A stretch of 64,000 nucleotides of DNA from Streptomyces griseoviridis (GCF_005222485.1 NZ_CP029078.1:3128001-3192000); one strand, 5' to 3'; positions 49,184 to 58,634 are shown, counted from the first letter of the stretch. A program made the numbers and translations. The notes: a model not told the origin generated them from the letters alone.

Positions 49184-51738
49184 GTCAGGCACAGCAGCCC
49201 TGTCAGCGACCCGACTGCGAGGGCGCCTACGAGGACGTCGGCGGCGGCGAACTGTACTGCGACACCTGCGGGTTGGCGCCGGTGGTGTCCTCGACGGGCA
49301 TGGTCGGCTCACCGGCCACCGGGATGACGGTGGGCGCCAGGGGCTCGGCGAGCGCGGCGAGCGCGCGGAGCGGTTCAGGCGCGTCGTCACGGACGTCGCA
49401 GTCGTCGAGGTCGCGGCGCTCGGTGTCGGGCCGTCTCTCCCGCTCCCTGTCCGGCCGGTCCACCAACCGTTCGGTGTCGGTGCGCAGTTCGGGCTCGGGG
49501 ACGAGCACGGGTTCGCGGGGCAGGCTGGGCGCGGGTCTGGTCCAGGTGCCCGACGTGCCGCGTCCCGACCCGCGGGCGATGGTCCTCGCCGACCCGGAGG
49601 TCCCTGAGCGCAAGCGGTTCTGCTCGCGCTCCGACTGCGGTGCCCCGGTGGGGCGTTCGCGCGGCGGCAACGCCGGGCGCACGGAGGGGTTCTGCACCAA
49701 GTGCGGCCACCCGTACTCCTTCGTGCCGAAGCTGGCCGCCGGGGACGTGGTGCACGGCCAGTACGAGGTGGCGGGCTGCCTGGCGCACGGCGGCCTCGGC
49801 TGGGTGTATCTCGCGGTCGACCGGGCGGTGTCGGACCGCTGGGTGGTCCTCAAGGGGCTGCTGGACACCGGTGACCAGGACGCGATGGAGGCGGCGATCT
49901 CCGAGCGGCGCTTCCTCGCCGAGATCGAGCACGCCAACATCGTGCGGATCTACAACTTCGTCGAGCACCTCGACCAGCGCACCGGCTCCCTCGACGGCTA
50001 CATCGTCATGGAGTACGTGGGCGGCAAGTCGCTGAAGGAGATCGCCAACTCCCGCCGCACGGAGGCGGGCAGGCGGGATCCGCTGCCGGTGGAGCAGGCG
50101 TGCGCGTACGGCATCGAGGCGCTGGAGGCGCTCGGCCATCTGCACAGCCGCAACCTGCTGTACTGCGATTTCAAGGTCGACAACGCGATACAGACCGAGG
50201 ACCAGCTGAAGCTGATCGACATGGGCGCGGTGCGCCGCATGGACGACGACGTGTCGGCGATCTACGGCACGGTCGGCTACCAGGCGCCCGAGGTCGCCGA
50301 GGTCGGCCCGTCGGTCGCCTCCGACCTGTACACGGTGGCGCGCACGCTGGCCGTCCTGACCTTCGACTTCCAGGGCTACACCAACGTCTTCGCGGACTCG
50401 CTGCCCGACCCGGAGCACATCGAGGTGTTCCGGCGCTACGAGTCGTTCTACCGGCTCCTGGTGCGGGCCACCGACCCCGATCCGGCGCGCCGGTTCGCCT
50501 CCGCGCAGGAGATGGCCGAGCAGTTGACGGGCGTGCTGCGGGAGGTCGTCTCGCTCCAGTCGGGGCGGGCGAGGCCGGCCCTCTCGACGCTGTTCGGGCC
50601 CGAGGTGCGGGTCACGGACACGGAGTTGTTCCCGAAGCTGGAGGGTGACGTGTCGCGGCTCGGGGCCCGCGCCGTGCGCGCCGCCCGGACGCGCCGTCGG
50701 GCGCCGGCGCCGCCCGCGCTGCCCCCGGTGCCGCCGGCCGTGCCGCCCGCCGTCCCGGCCCCCGACACCACCGCCTCCGGCTCCGGCTCCGGCATCGTGA
50801 AGGCCGTCGACGCCTCCGCCGCGGGGCTCGCCCTGCCGGTGCCGCGGGTCGACCCGGGCGACCCCAACGCCGGTTTCCTGGCCGGGCTGATGACGACCGC
50901 ACCCGCCGAACTCCTCGGCGCGCTCGCGGCGGCCCCGGCGTCCTCCGTGGAGACACGGCTGCGGCAGATCCGCGCCTGGCTGGAGAACGGCGACCTCGCG
51001 GCCGCCGTCAACGCGCTGCGGGCCCTCGAGAACGAACGGCCCGACGACTGGCGGGTGGTCTGGTACCGGGGGGTGGCCGCGCTGGTCACCGGCGACCAGG
51101 AGGGCGCCGCGCTCGCCTTCGACGCGATCTACGACGCCTTCCCCGGCGAGACGGCGCCGAAGCTGGCGCTCGGCCTGTGCGCCGAGCTGCTCGGCCAGTT
51201 GGACAACGCGGCCGAGTACTACCGGCTGGTCTGGTCGACGGACCCCAGCTATGTGAGCGCCGCCTTCGGCCTGGCCCGCGTCCAGTTGGCGAGCGGCGGC
51301 CGGGCGGCGGCCGTCCTGACCCTGGAGTCCGTCCCCGAGTCGTCGATCCACTGCACGGCCGCCCGGGTGGCCGCGGTGCGGGCCCGGCTGCGGGGGCGTC
51401 AACGGACCGCCGCCACCGACGACGTACCCTTCCTTGACGACCTGAGCGCCTCGGCGGGGCAGGTCGAGGCGCTCGACGCGTACGGTCTCGACCCGGCCCG
51501 CCGGGAGCAGTTGTCGGCCGAGGTGCTCGGGTGCGCGCTGGACTGGATACTCTCCGGTGGCCAGGGCTCAGGCCCGGCGGCACAGCGGGTGCTGCTCGGC
51601 AGCGCGCTGGACGAGCGGGGACTCCGCTTCGGTCTTGAGCGTTCGTACCGCACGCTGGCCCGGTTGGCGCGGGGCGGCGAGGAGAGGATCGACCTGGTGG
51701 AACGTGCCAATCGTTACCGCCCCCGGACGTGGGTGTAG
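49180..51738 (+). CDS. pknG: PknG-like serine/threonine protein kinase with zinc ribbons and TPR domain
   Basis: An 852-aa soluble kinase. Two N-terminal zinc knuckles are seen: CQRPDC...YCDTCG (residues about 8-31) and FCSRSDCG...FCTKCG (about 147-174), with a Ser-rich linker between. The kinase domain has a Gly-rich loop (GCLAHGGLGWVY), ATP-binding K225, catalytic D330 (YCDFKVDN) and D347-M-G in place of DFG; the lack of HRD and DFG is normal for PknG. The C-terminal 250 residues are TPR-like (WLENGDLAAAVNALRALENE). PknG in relatives phosphorylates FHA proteins to control 2-oxoglutarate dehydrogenase. It is preceded by glnX/glnH and followed by a phosphatase. Confidence 0.92.
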   Translation: MSQAQQPCQRPDCEGAYEDVGGGELYCDTCGLAPVVSSTGMVGSPATGMTVGARGSASAASARSGSGASSRTSQSSRSRRSVSGRLSRSLSGRSTNRSVSVRSSGSGTSTGSRGRLGAGLVQVPDVPRPDPRAMVLADPEVPERKRFCSRSDCGAPVGRSRGGNAGRTEGFCTKCGHPYSFVPKLAAGDVVHGQYEVAGCLAHGGLGWVYLAVDRAVSDRWVVLKGLLDTGDQDAMEAAISERRFLAEIEHANIVRIYNFVEHLDQRTGSLDGYIVMEYVGGKSLKEIANSRRTEAGRRDPLPVEQACAYGIEALEALGHLHSRNLLYCDFKVDNAIQTEDQLKLIDMGAVRRMDDDVSAIYGTVGYQAPEVAEVGPSVASDLYTVARTLAVLTFDFQGYTNVFADSLPDPEHIEVFRRYESFYRLLVRATDPDPARRFASAQEMAEQLTGVLREVVSLQSGRARPALSTLFGPEVRVTDTELFPKLEGDVSRLGARAVRAARTRRRAPAPPALPPVPPAVPPAVPAPDTTASGSGSGIVKAVDASAAGLALPVPRVDPGDPNAGFLAGLMTTAPAELLGALAAAPASSVETRLRQIRAWLENGDLAAAVNALRALENERPDDWRVVWYRGVAALVTGDQEGAALAFDAIYDAFPGETAPKLALGLCAELLGQLDNAAEYYRLVWSTDPSYVSAAFGLARVQLASGGRAAAVLTLESVPESSIHCTAARVAAVRARLRGRQRTAATDDVPFLDDLSASAGQVEALDAYGLDPARREQLSAEVLGCALDWILSGGQGSGPAAQRVLLGSALDERGLRFGLERSYRTLARLARGGEERIDLVERANRYRPRTWV

Positions 51739-51741
51739 TTG

Positions 51742-52962
51742 ATGTCGCAGATGCCCCAGCTGTCCGCGTGCCCGAGCTGCGAGTGGCCGCTCGAATCGGG
51801 CGACCGCTTCTGCGGTGCGTGCGGATACGACCTGTCGGCGGTCCCCGCCCGTCCTGACGACCATCCGACGGTCGCCCTGAACGGCGTGGTCCCGCCACCC
51901 CCCGAGGAACCGCCACGGCCCGCCGCCGCGGTCCCCGCGCCCGGCACCGGGGTGCGGTTCGACCGCGCGCCCGCGCCCGACGACTACCCGTTGCAGGCGC
52001 CCGAGCCGCCGCCCGCCGAGGGCGCCGAACTCCCCGCCGCCGCCGACCAGAAGGTCTGTGTGGCCTGCCGGGCCGGCCGGGTCGACCAGGACGGCTACTG
52101 CGAGAACTGCGGGCACGCCCAGCCGCGCGAGCGCGACCACATGGAGCAGGAGGCGGGCCAGGTCGCCGCCGTCAGCGACCGGGGTCTGCGCCACCACCGC
52201 AACGAGGACGCGTTCGCCATCGCGGCCTGCGCGCTGCCCGACGGCTCCCCGGTCTCCGTCGCGATCGTCTGCGACGGCGTCTCCTCGGCGACCCGCCCCG
52301 ACGACGCGTCCCTGGCCGCCTCCCGCGCCGCGAGCCGGTCGCTGCTCGCCGCGCTGCCCCTCGGTACCCATCCGCAGCAGGCGATGCACGAGGCCATCGT
52401 CGCCGCCTCGCACGCGGTCGACGCGCTGGCCGCCGAGCCCGCCACCGCCCGCGAGCAGGCCCCGCACCAGAACGCGCCGGCCTGCACGCTGGTCGGCGCG
52501 ATCGTCACCGGCGGGCTGCTGACCGTCGGCTGGGTCGGTGACAGTCGCGTCTACTGGGTGCCGGTGGACCGCTCGTCGCCGCCCGCCCGGCTCACCGAGG
52601 ACGACTCGTGGGCCGCGCAGATGGTCGCGGCGGGCCTGATGAACGAGGCCGAGGCGTACGCCGACGAACGCGCCCACGCGATCACCGGCTGGCTCGGCGC
52701 CGACGCCTACGAACTGGAGCCGCACACCGCGTCGTTCAAGCCGGACCGGCCCGGCGTGGTGGTGGTGTGCACGGACGGGCTGTGGAACTACGCGGAGGGC
52801 GCCGAGGAGATGGCCGAGGCCGTCCCCGCGGACGCGGCCCTGCGGCCGCTGCACAGCGCCCGGGTGCTGGTGGGTCACGCCCTGGACGGCGGGGGCCACG
52901 ACAACGTAACAGTGGCCGTCGTGCCGTTCCCCGCCGTGGCGCAGGGGGCAGGATCGGCCTGA
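51742..52962 (+). CDS. PP2C-family protein phosphatase with two zinc ribbons
   Basis: A 406-aa PPM-type Ser/Thr phosphatase, probably opposing the adjacent kinase. Zinc ribbon 1 is C10-x2-C13...C24-x2-C27; ribbon 2 is CVACRAG...YCENCG at about 98-117. The PP2C metal and phosphate motifs are SDRGLRHHRNEDAF, VCDGVSS, GWVGDSRVYW, VVVCTDGLWNY and GGHDNVTVAVV, all conserved. ATG 51742 lies 3 nt after the pknG stop, so the two are translated together; the ribosome binding site is weak, which fits coupling. Confidence 0.92.
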   Translation: MSQMPQLSACPSCEWPLESGDRFCGACGYDLSAVPARPDDHPTVALNGVVPPPPEEPPRPAAAVPAPGTGVRFDRAPAPDDYPLQAPEPPPAEGAELPAAADQKVCVACRAGRVDQDGYCENCGHAQPRERDHMEQEAGQVAAVSDRGLRHHRNEDAFAIAACALPDGSPVSVAIVCDGVSSATRPDDASLAASRAASRSLLAALPLGTHPQQAMHEAIVAASHAVDALAAEPATAREQAPHQNAPACTLVGAIVTGGLLTVGWVGDSRVYWVPVDRSSPPARLTEDDSWAAQMVAAGLMNEAEAYADERAHAITGWLGADAYELEPHTASFKPDRPGVVVVCTDGLWNYAEGAEEMAEAVPADAALRPLHSARVLVGHALDGGGHDNVTVAVVPFPAVAQGAGSA

Positions 52963-53063
52963 AGGGCCGCGCACGGGGAAGCAGCCGCGGGACGGTGGGG
53001 ACCGGCCCGCGGCCCAGGGACGCCCTGTCCGATCAGGGCCTCACGAGGGGGAAGTGAGCAGGC

Positions 53064-54410
53064 ATGGCCAATTTCTCGAAGGCGCACGTGCCGCAGTTCT
53101 CGGTCGACGTGTACCAGAACGAGTACCTGCCGGAGGGCGGGCGCGAGGTCAGCGCGATCGTGACGGTCACCGCCACCGGCGGCGGCACGACCGGCACGGC
53201 GCCGCACCTCCACCCGGCGGGAGCGCCGGGAGCGGGTCCGTCGGCGGCGGTGGCGCTGATGGTGGACTGCTCCGGCTCGATGGACTACCCGCCGGCCAAG
53301 ATGCGCAACGCCCGGGACGCGACGGCCGCCGCCGTCGACGCCCTGCGCGACGGTGTGCACTTCGCGGTGATCGGCGGCACGCACGTCGCCAAGGAGGTCT
53401 ACCCGGGCGGCGGGCGGCTCGCGGTCGCCGACGCGACCACCCGGGAGCAGGCCAAGTTCGCGCTGCGCAAGCTGTCCGCGGGCGGCGGCACGGCCATCGG
53501 CACCTGGCTGCGGCTGGCCGACCGGCTGCTGTCGTCGGCCGACGTGGCGATCCGGCACGGCATCCTGCTGACCGACGGCCGCAACGAGCACGAGGCGCCC
53601 GAGGATCTGAAGGCGGCCCTCGAAAGCTGCGCGGGCCGGTTCACCTGCGACGCCCGCGGGGTCGGCACCGACTGGGAAGTGAAAGAAGTCACAGCCGTCG
53701 CGTCGGCGCTGCTCGGCACCGCGGACATCGTCGCCGATCCGGCCGGTCTCGCCGCCGACTTCACCGGGATGATGGAGAAGACGATGGGCAAGGAGGTCGC
53801 CGACGTCGCGCTCCGGGTGTGGACGCCGGTCGGCACCGCCATCAAGTTCGTCAAGCAAGTCGCGCCGACGGTGACGGAGTTGACCGACCGGCGGACCGAG
53901 GCGGGGCCGCGCGCGGGCGACTACCCCACCGGTTCCTGGGGGGACGAGTCCCGTGACTACCACGTCTGCGTGGAGGTCCCGGCCGCCCATCTGGGCCAGG
54001 AGATGCTCGCCGCGCGGGTGTCCCTGGTGATCCCGCAACCCGACGGCTCCGCGCGGAACTTGGGCGCGCAGGGTCTGGTGCGGGCGGTGTGGACGGACGA
54101 CATGGCCGCCTCGACGTCGATCAATCCGCAGGTCGCCCACTACACGGGACAGGCCGAACTGGCACAGGTCATCCAACAGGGCCTGGATCTGCGCAAAGCG
54201 GGTGATTTCGACGGAGCAACGGCCAAACTGGGCCGGGCCGTTCAGCTGGCGGGCGCTTCCGGGAACGCGGATACTGCGAAACTGCTTTCGAAGGTGGTGG
54301 ACGTGGTCGACGCCGCGACCGGTACTGTGCGACTGAAGGCGAAGGTCGCGGAGGCCGACGAGATGACTCTCGAGACCCGGTCCACCAAGACCGTCCGCGT
54401 GAAGAAGTGA
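53064..54410 (+). CDS. VWA-domain protein
   Basis: A 448-aa cytosolic protein with a von Willebrand factor A domain. The MIDAS motif is D68-C-S70-G-S72, with a second Thr/Asp contact near GGGTAIGTWL and ILLTDGRNEHE. After the VWA domain come beta strands and a helical C-terminus (AELAQVIQQGLDLRKAGDFD) ending in a coiled coil (KAKVAEADEMTLETRSTKTV). VWA proteins usually assemble complexes. ATG 53064 follows GAGGGGGAAG. It sits between the phosphatase and the FHA gene. Confidence 0.88.
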   Translation: MANFSKAHVPQFSVDVYQNEYLPEGGREVSAIVTVTATGGGTTGTAPHLHPAGAPGAGPSAAVALMVDCSGSMDYPPAKMRNARDATAAAVDALRDGVHFAVIGGTHVAKEVYPGGGRLAVADATTREQAKFALRKLSAGGGTAIGTWLRLADRLLSSADVAIRHGILLTDGRNEHEAPEDLKAALESCAGRFTCDARGVGTDWEVKEVTAVASALLGTADIVADPAGLAADFTGMMEKTMGKEVADVALRVWTPVGTAIKFVKQVAPTVTELTDRRTEAGPRAGDYPTGSWGDESRDYHVCVEVPAAHLGQEMLAARVSLVIPQPDGSARNLGAQGLVRAVWTDDMAASTSINPQVAHYTGQAELAQVIQQGLDLRKAGDFDGATAKLGRAVQLAGASGNADTAKLLSKVVDVVDAATGTVRLKAKVAEADEMTLETRSTKTVRVKK

Positions 54411-54454
54411 CCGAGCCGCCCAGACAGGCTTGACAGAGAGGGGGAAGCGCCGAC

Positions 54455-55978
54455 ATGCCGACCTGCCCGAACGGACACCAGTCGGGTTCCGACGACTGGT
54501 GCGAGGTCTGCGGTCACCGCATGGCCGGTGCCGTACCCCCGCCGCCTCCGCCGCCCCCGCCCGGTGGCGGCTACGGCTTCCCGCCGCCGCAGAGCGGGCG
54601 CCACCAGTCCTCGGGTCCCGGACAGGACCCGGAGCTGTGCCCGCAGTGCCGCACGCCCCGCGAGGGCGGCGCCCCGTTCTGCGAGGAGTGCCGGTGGAAC
54701 TTCCTGACGAACACGGCGACCTCGTACACCCCGGCCGCGCCGCGCCCGCAGGCGCCCGGCCAGGGCGCCCCGCGCTTCCAGCAGCCGCCGGGACCCACGT
54801 ACGGCGGCGCTGACCCGTACGAGTACCAGGGCTCGCGCCCCTCGCAGGTGAACCGGCCGGCCGAGCCGATCCCGTCGTTCGGCGGCGACCCCTCGCGCCC
54901 CGACCCGTCGGGACCGCCGGACTTCGGCGGCCGGCCGGGACCGCCCGCCTTCGGCACCCAGCCGGGCCGCCCCGACCAGCAGAGCCCGCCGCCCTTCGGC
55001 ACCCAGCCGGGCCGCCCGCCGTTCGGCGCCGACCAGGACCAGCAGAGCCGCCCGCCCTTCGGGAACGAACCCGACCAGCAGGGCCGCCCCCGCTTCGGCG
55101 AGGGCTCCGACCAGCAGGGCTCCCCGAACTTCGGCAGCGGCCCCGGCGGGCCCGACCCGTCGGGACCGCCGCCGTTCGGCAACGCGCCGGGCCGTCCCGA
55201 CCAGCAGGGCCGGCCGAACTTCGGCGGCGGCCCGTCCGGCTACGGCCCCGACCCGTCGCGGCCCGTGCCGCCCCCGCCAGGGCCGACGCCGCCCGCGGGG
55301 CCCGGCGGTCCGCAGGGGTTCCAGCAGCAGGCGGGACCGCCCGCCCCGCCCGCGTTCCCGCAGCGGGAGACCGGCCGCCCGCACCAGGGCGGCCAGGGCT
55401 TCGGCGGCGGTGAGGACGACTGGGTGATCTCCCCGCCCGCCCACGGCCCCGGCGGACCGGGCGGCGCACCCGCCCAGGGCGGCCAGGGCGGCTACGGCTA
55501 CCCGGGTCCCGGCGCCCACCAGTCCCCGCAGGGCCCCGGCTACCCGCAGGCACCCCAGGCGCCGCGCGGCCCGGTCACCTGGACGGCGACCATCGGCCCC
55601 GACCGCGAGTACTTCATGGCGATGATGCAGCGCTCGGGCCCCGAGGCCACCGGGCTCAACCTGCCCGCGTACTCGCCCGAGCAGCAGCGCACGCTCAGCG
55701 GCAACCAGGTCACCATCGGCCGCCGCAGGCACTCCACGGGCGACACCCCGGACATCGACCTCGCGGTGCCGCCCGAGGACCCGGGCGTCTCCCACCAGCA
55801 CGCGGTGCTGGTGCAGCAGGCGGACGGCAACTGGGCGGTCGTCGACCAGAACTCGACGAACGGCACCACCGTCAACGGCGGCGAGGAGCCGATCCAGCCG
55901 TTCGTGCCGGTCCCGCTCCAGGACGGCGACCGGGTGCACGTCGGCGCCTGGACGACGATCACGGTCCGACGCGGCTGA
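54455..55978 (+). CDS. FHA-domain protein with zinc ribbons and Pro/Gly/Gln linker
   Basis: A 507-aa cytosolic protein. Two zinc knuckles lead: CPNGHQSGSDDWCEVCG (residues 4-20) and CPQCRTPREG...FCEECR (about 66-85). Residues about 95-370 are a Pro/Gly/Gln/Phe-rich linker with repeats such as FGTQPGRPDQQSPPPF. The C-terminal FHA domain has VTIGRRRHSTGDTPDIDLAV, VSHQHAVLVQ and NSTNGTTVNGG, the residues that read phospho-threonine. It is the likely substrate or reader for the PknG-like kinase. ATG 54455. Confidence 0.92.
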   Translation: MPTCPNGHQSGSDDWCEVCGHRMAGAVPPPPPPPPPGGGYGFPPPQSGRHQSSGPGQDPELCPQCRTPREGGAPFCEECRWNFLTNTATSYTPAAPRPQAPGQGAPRFQQPPGPTYGGADPYEYQGSRPSQVNRPAEPIPSFGGDPSRPDPSGPPDFGGRPGPPAFGTQPGRPDQQSPPPFGTQPGRPPFGADQDQQSRPPFGNEPDQQGRPRFGEGSDQQGSPNFGSGPGGPDPSGPPPFGNAPGRPDQQGRPNFGGGPSGYGPDPSRPVPPPPGPTPPAGPGGPQGFQQQAGPPAPPAFPQRETGRPHQGGQGFGGGEDDWVISPPAHGPGGPGGAPAQGGQGGYGYPGPGAHQSPQGPGYPQAPQAPRGPVTWTATIGPDREYFMAMMQRSGPEATGLNLPAYSPEQQRTLSGNQVTIGRRRHSTGDTPDIDLAVPPEDPGVSHQHAVLVQQADGNWAVVDQNSTNGTTVNGGEEPIQPFVPVPLQDGDRVHVGAWTTITVRRG

Positions 55979-55986
55979 GGCACGGA

Positions 55987-56007
55987 CCGGCCGGAGACAC
56001 CGGCCGG
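55987..56007. terminator. Bidirectional hairpin between FHA and methyltransferase genes
   Basis: CCGGCCGG (55987-55994), loop AGACA, CCGGCCGG (56000-56007). It sits 9 nt past the FHA stop and 10 nt past the stop of the convergent gene. No T-run. Confidence 0.55.
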
Positions 56008-56016
56008 ACGGGCGGG

Positions 56017-57006
56017 TCACTCCCGCAGGGGCCAGCGGTACCGGCCCCGCGGCCGGTCGAGCCACGCCCACTGCCGGTCGCCCTCGACGCTCACGCCGTA
56101 CCGTTCCCGCACCGGGCGGCCCTCGCGCTCCCACAGGGCGTGGGCCGCGCGCGGGTCGAGGGTGGCGGCGGTGAGGGCGAACAGGAAGCGCAGCCGTTCG
56201 TCGTCGGCGGCCGGGCGCGGCACCCCGTCCGGCGGATGCGGCCCGGCCGGCCGGTGGCCCGCTCCGCGCAGCGGCACGAAGTAGGCGGGCGTGTGCAGGA
56301 ACCGCCCCTCGGCATGGTCCGCGTCCCGCACGGTCAGCGTGAGCAGCCCGGTGGCGACCGGCGCGAGGACGCGGGCCCCTGGCACGCACTGGGCGAGCCA
56401 GGCGTGCGGCACCGAGGTCAGGGCGCAGGTGGCGATGATCCGGTCGAAGGGGGCGCGTTCCCGGACGCCCCGCGCGCCGTCCCCGGTGACGACGGCCGGG
56501 CGGTACCCCGCGGCGGCCAGGTGCCGGCGGGCGCTCTCGGTGATCTCCGGTTCCAGGTCGACGGTGGTGACGAGCGCGTCGTCGCCGAGCCGGTGGGCGA
56601 GCAGGGCCGCGTTGTAGCCGGTGCCCGCGCCGACCTCGAGGACCCGGTCGCCGTCGCGCACCCGCAGCTCGGCGAGCATCGCCGCCATCAGGGACGGCTG
56701 GCTGCTGGAGGAGACCAGGTCGCCGTCGCGCAGCCGGGTCGCCAGCGGGACGTCCTCGTACACCCCGCGCAGCCAGCGGGCGCGGGCGAGCGGGTCGGGG
56801 TCGGCGCCCCAGCGCCGCTCATGGCCTCCGGCGACGGGAACGTAGTAGTACGGCACGAAGAGGTGGCGCGGGACGGCTCCGAACGCCTCCCGCCACACCG
56901 GGTCGCCGGCCCAGACGCCGGTGGCGTCGATCTCCCGCACCAGCGCGTCCCGCGCCGCCTCGGCGGCGGCCGCGGCCGGTTCCGTGCCGGGATCAGGGAC
57001 GCCCAT
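56017..57006 (-). CDS. Protein-L-isoaspartate O-methyltransferase-like protein
   Basis: A 329-aa SAM-dependent methyltransferase of the PCMT group. The N-terminal region has AFGAVPRHLFVPYYYVP, the PCMT-like start. LVSSSSQPSLMAAMLAEL is the substrate loop, and DRVLEVGAGTGYNAALLAHRL is the SAM motif. Canonical PCMT repairs isoaspartyl residues; the 100-residue C-terminal extension (FLFALTAATLDPRAAHALWE) is typical of the actinobacterial variants, whose substrate may differ. ATG 57006. It diverges from the globin. Confidence 0.88.
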   Translation of the reverse strand: MGVPDPGTEPAAAAAEAARDALVREIDATGVWAGDPVWREAFGAVPRHLFVPYYYVPVAGGHERRWGADPDPLARARWLRGVYEDVPLATRLRDGDLVSSSSQPSLMAAMLAELRVRDGDRVLEVGAGTGYNAALLAHRLGDDALVTTVDLEPEITESARRHLAAAGYRPAVVTGDGARGVRERAPFDRIIATCALTSVPHAWLAQCVPGARVLAPVATGLLTLTVRDADHAEGRFLHTPAYFVPLRGAGHRPAGPHPPDGVPRPAADDERLRFLFALTAATLDPRAAHALWEREGRPVRERYGVSVEGDRQWAWLDRPRGRYRWPLRE

Positions 57007-57102
57007 GGTTCCACTGTGCGGCCCCCGCGCCCCGGGTGCGAGCGCCCGAACAGGAGTCCTAGGCCGGGGGTCCTGGTCCGTGCCGTCTGAGACCATGGGG
57101 GT

Positions 57103-57507
57103 GTGAACGAGATTCGGCGCGGGACGCTTCAGCAGCAGACCTTCTACGAGCAGGTCGGCGGGGAGGAGACGTTCCGCCGGCTCGTCCACCGGTTCTACGA
57201 GGGGGTGGCCGACGACCCGGTGCTGCGGCCGATGTACCCGGAGGAGGACCTGGGCCCCGCCGAGGAGCGCCTGGTGCTGTTCCTGATGCAGTACTGGGGC
57301 GGCCCGACCACGTACAGCGACAACCGGGGCCACCCCCGGCTGCGGATGCGGCACGCGCCCTTCACCGTGAACCGCGAGGCGCACGACGCCTGGCTGAGGC
57401 ACATGCGGGACGCCGTGGACGAGCTGGGCCTGTCCGAGGAGCACGAGCAGACGCTGTGGAAGTACCTGACGTACGCGGCGGCGTCGATGGTGAACGCCCC
57501 GGACTGA
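57103..57507 (+). CDS. glbO: Group II truncated hemoglobin
   Basis: A 134-aa cytosolic heme protein with 2/2 globin fold, handling oxygen, nitric oxide or peroxide. TFYEQVGGEETFRRLVHRFY is the usual start; the proximal His is in MRHAPFTVNREAHDAWLRHM, the distal pocket includes YWGGPTTYSDNRGHPRLRMR, and the group II Trp G8 is in DAWLRHM. GTG 57103. The promoter must lie in the 96-bp divergent gap. Confidence 0.93.
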   Translation: MNEIRRGTLQQQTFYEQVGGEETFRRLVHRFYEGVADDPVLRPMYPEEDLGPAEERLVLFLMQYWGGPTTYSDNRGHPRLRMRHAPFTVNREAHDAWLRHMRDAVDELGLSEEHEQTLWKYLTYAAASMVNAPD

Positions 57508-57512
57508 CCGGG

Positions 57513-57529
57513 GACGGGCGGCGCCCGTC
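57513..57529. terminator. Short hairpin after the globin gene
   Basis: GACGGGC (57513-57519), loop GGC, GCCCGTC (57523-57529), in the 51-bp gap between the convergent globin and hypothetical genes. Confidence 0.5.
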
Positions 57530-57558
57530 TCTCCGGATCGGTGGCCGCTCGGCGGTCC

Positions 57559-58227
57559 TCAGCGGACGCTGACGTCCAGCGCCCCGAGTCCCGCGCGGCG
57601 GACGGCGATCGAGCCGTAGGGGGTGCGCAGCCGCAGCCAGGCGCCGGTGGCGACCAGCACCACCGGGACCCCGGGCCGCAGGAAGCCGAGCGACTGCGCC
57701 GCGTGCACGGCCCGCACCGGAAGGCGGGTGCGGCCGACCGTGCGGGACCAGATCTCCCGCCCGATCCGGTCGAGTTCGGCGCGGGTGCGCCCTTCCGGCG
57801 CCAACTCCTGGGTGCGGGAGCGGAATTCGGTGACCCCGGCGCGGACCAGCGCGCGCAGCGCGTCCGGTGCGGGCAGCCCGTTCTCGGCCCGCCAGCCGCC
57901 GCGCGGCGGCAGCACCCCGGCCCACGGCGGCCCGGTCACGGCCGTCGGGACGCCCGCCGTGGCCGCCGACTCCTCGACGGACTCCAGGAGTTCACCGGCG
58001 GAGACGGTCACGTCGAGGGTGGCGTCGAGGCCGTTCTCGTACGGCTTGGCGAGGCGGACGGCGCGGACCGCGAGCACCTCGAAGGACGGCGGTCTGCCGA
58101 AGACGGCGAGCGCGGTGCCGACCGCCTGGAGGCGCACCGCGGCCCCGCGGTCGTAGTGGATCAGCCGGGAGAGGAAGGCCGCGAGGTCCGCCGCCTCCCC
58201 CTCGTCGGCGAGGTGGAGGGCCGTCAT
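57559..58227 (-). CDS. Conserved hypothetical protein of the ettA-thioesterase operon
   Basis: A 222-aa cytosolic protein I cannot place in a named family. It starts MTALHLADEGEAADLAAFLSRLIHYDRGAAVRL and ends with a beta-rich stretch (VPVVLVATGAWLRLRTPYGS). No catalytic motif is evident. It overlaps the thioesterase by 4 bp (ATGA), so it is the last gene of the operon. Confidence 0.7.
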   Translation of the reverse strand: MTALHLADEGEAADLAAFLSRLIHYDRGAAVRLQAVGTALAVFGRPPSFEVLAVRAVRLAKPYENGLDATLDVTVSAGELLESVEESAATAGVPTAVTGPPWAGVLPPRGGWRAENGLPAPDALRALVRAGVTEFRSRTQELAPEGRTRAELDRIGREIWSRTVGRTRLPVRAVHAAQSLGFLRPGVPVVLVATGAWLRLRTPYGSIAVRRAGLGALDVSVR

Positions 58228-58634
58228 GCGGCGACGGCCTCCTCCTTGTCGTCCCGGTACTCCGCCAGGAACTCCCGTTCCTCAGCGGTGATCCGCCGCG
58301 GGCGCTGGGTCTGGAAGTCGAACGGCACGATGACCGTCGCGGCCTTCACATAGACCTGGTCGCCGTCCTTCACCTCGTAGCGGATGGTGAAGGACGCCGC
58401 CCTGATCTCGGTGACCCACAGCTCGATGTCCACGGGCGCGTGCCGGTGGACGAGCTGCCGCTTGTAGTCGATCTCATGGCGTGCCACCACCGACCCCTGC
58501 TGGAAGTCCTTCTCGGGACGGAACAGGAAGTCGATACGGGCTTCCTCCAGGTAGCGGAGGAAGACCACGTTGTTGACGTGGCCGTACGCGTCCATGTCCG
58601 CCCAGCGCAGTGGGCAGCGGTAGATGTGCCGCAA
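58224..58634 (-). CDS. Acyl-CoA thioesterase (4HBT hot-dog fold)
   Basis: A 136-aa hot-dog thioesterase that splits acyl-CoA in the cytosol. The 4HBT signature is RWADMDAYGHVNNVVFLRYLEEARIDF, with the catalytic Asp in the ADMDAYGHVNN segment. TTG 58634 gives the family-typical RHIYRCPLRWADMD start, 6 nt after the ettA stop; no separate ribosome binding site is seen, so it is probably coupled to ettA. Confidence 0.9.
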   Translation of the reverse strand: MRHIYRCPLRWADMDAYGHVNNVVFLRYLEEARIDFLFRPEKDFQQGSVVARHEIDYKRQLVHRHAPVDIELWVTEIRAASFTIRYEVKDGDQVYVKAATVIVPFDFQTQRPRRITAEEREFLAEYRDDKEEAVAA

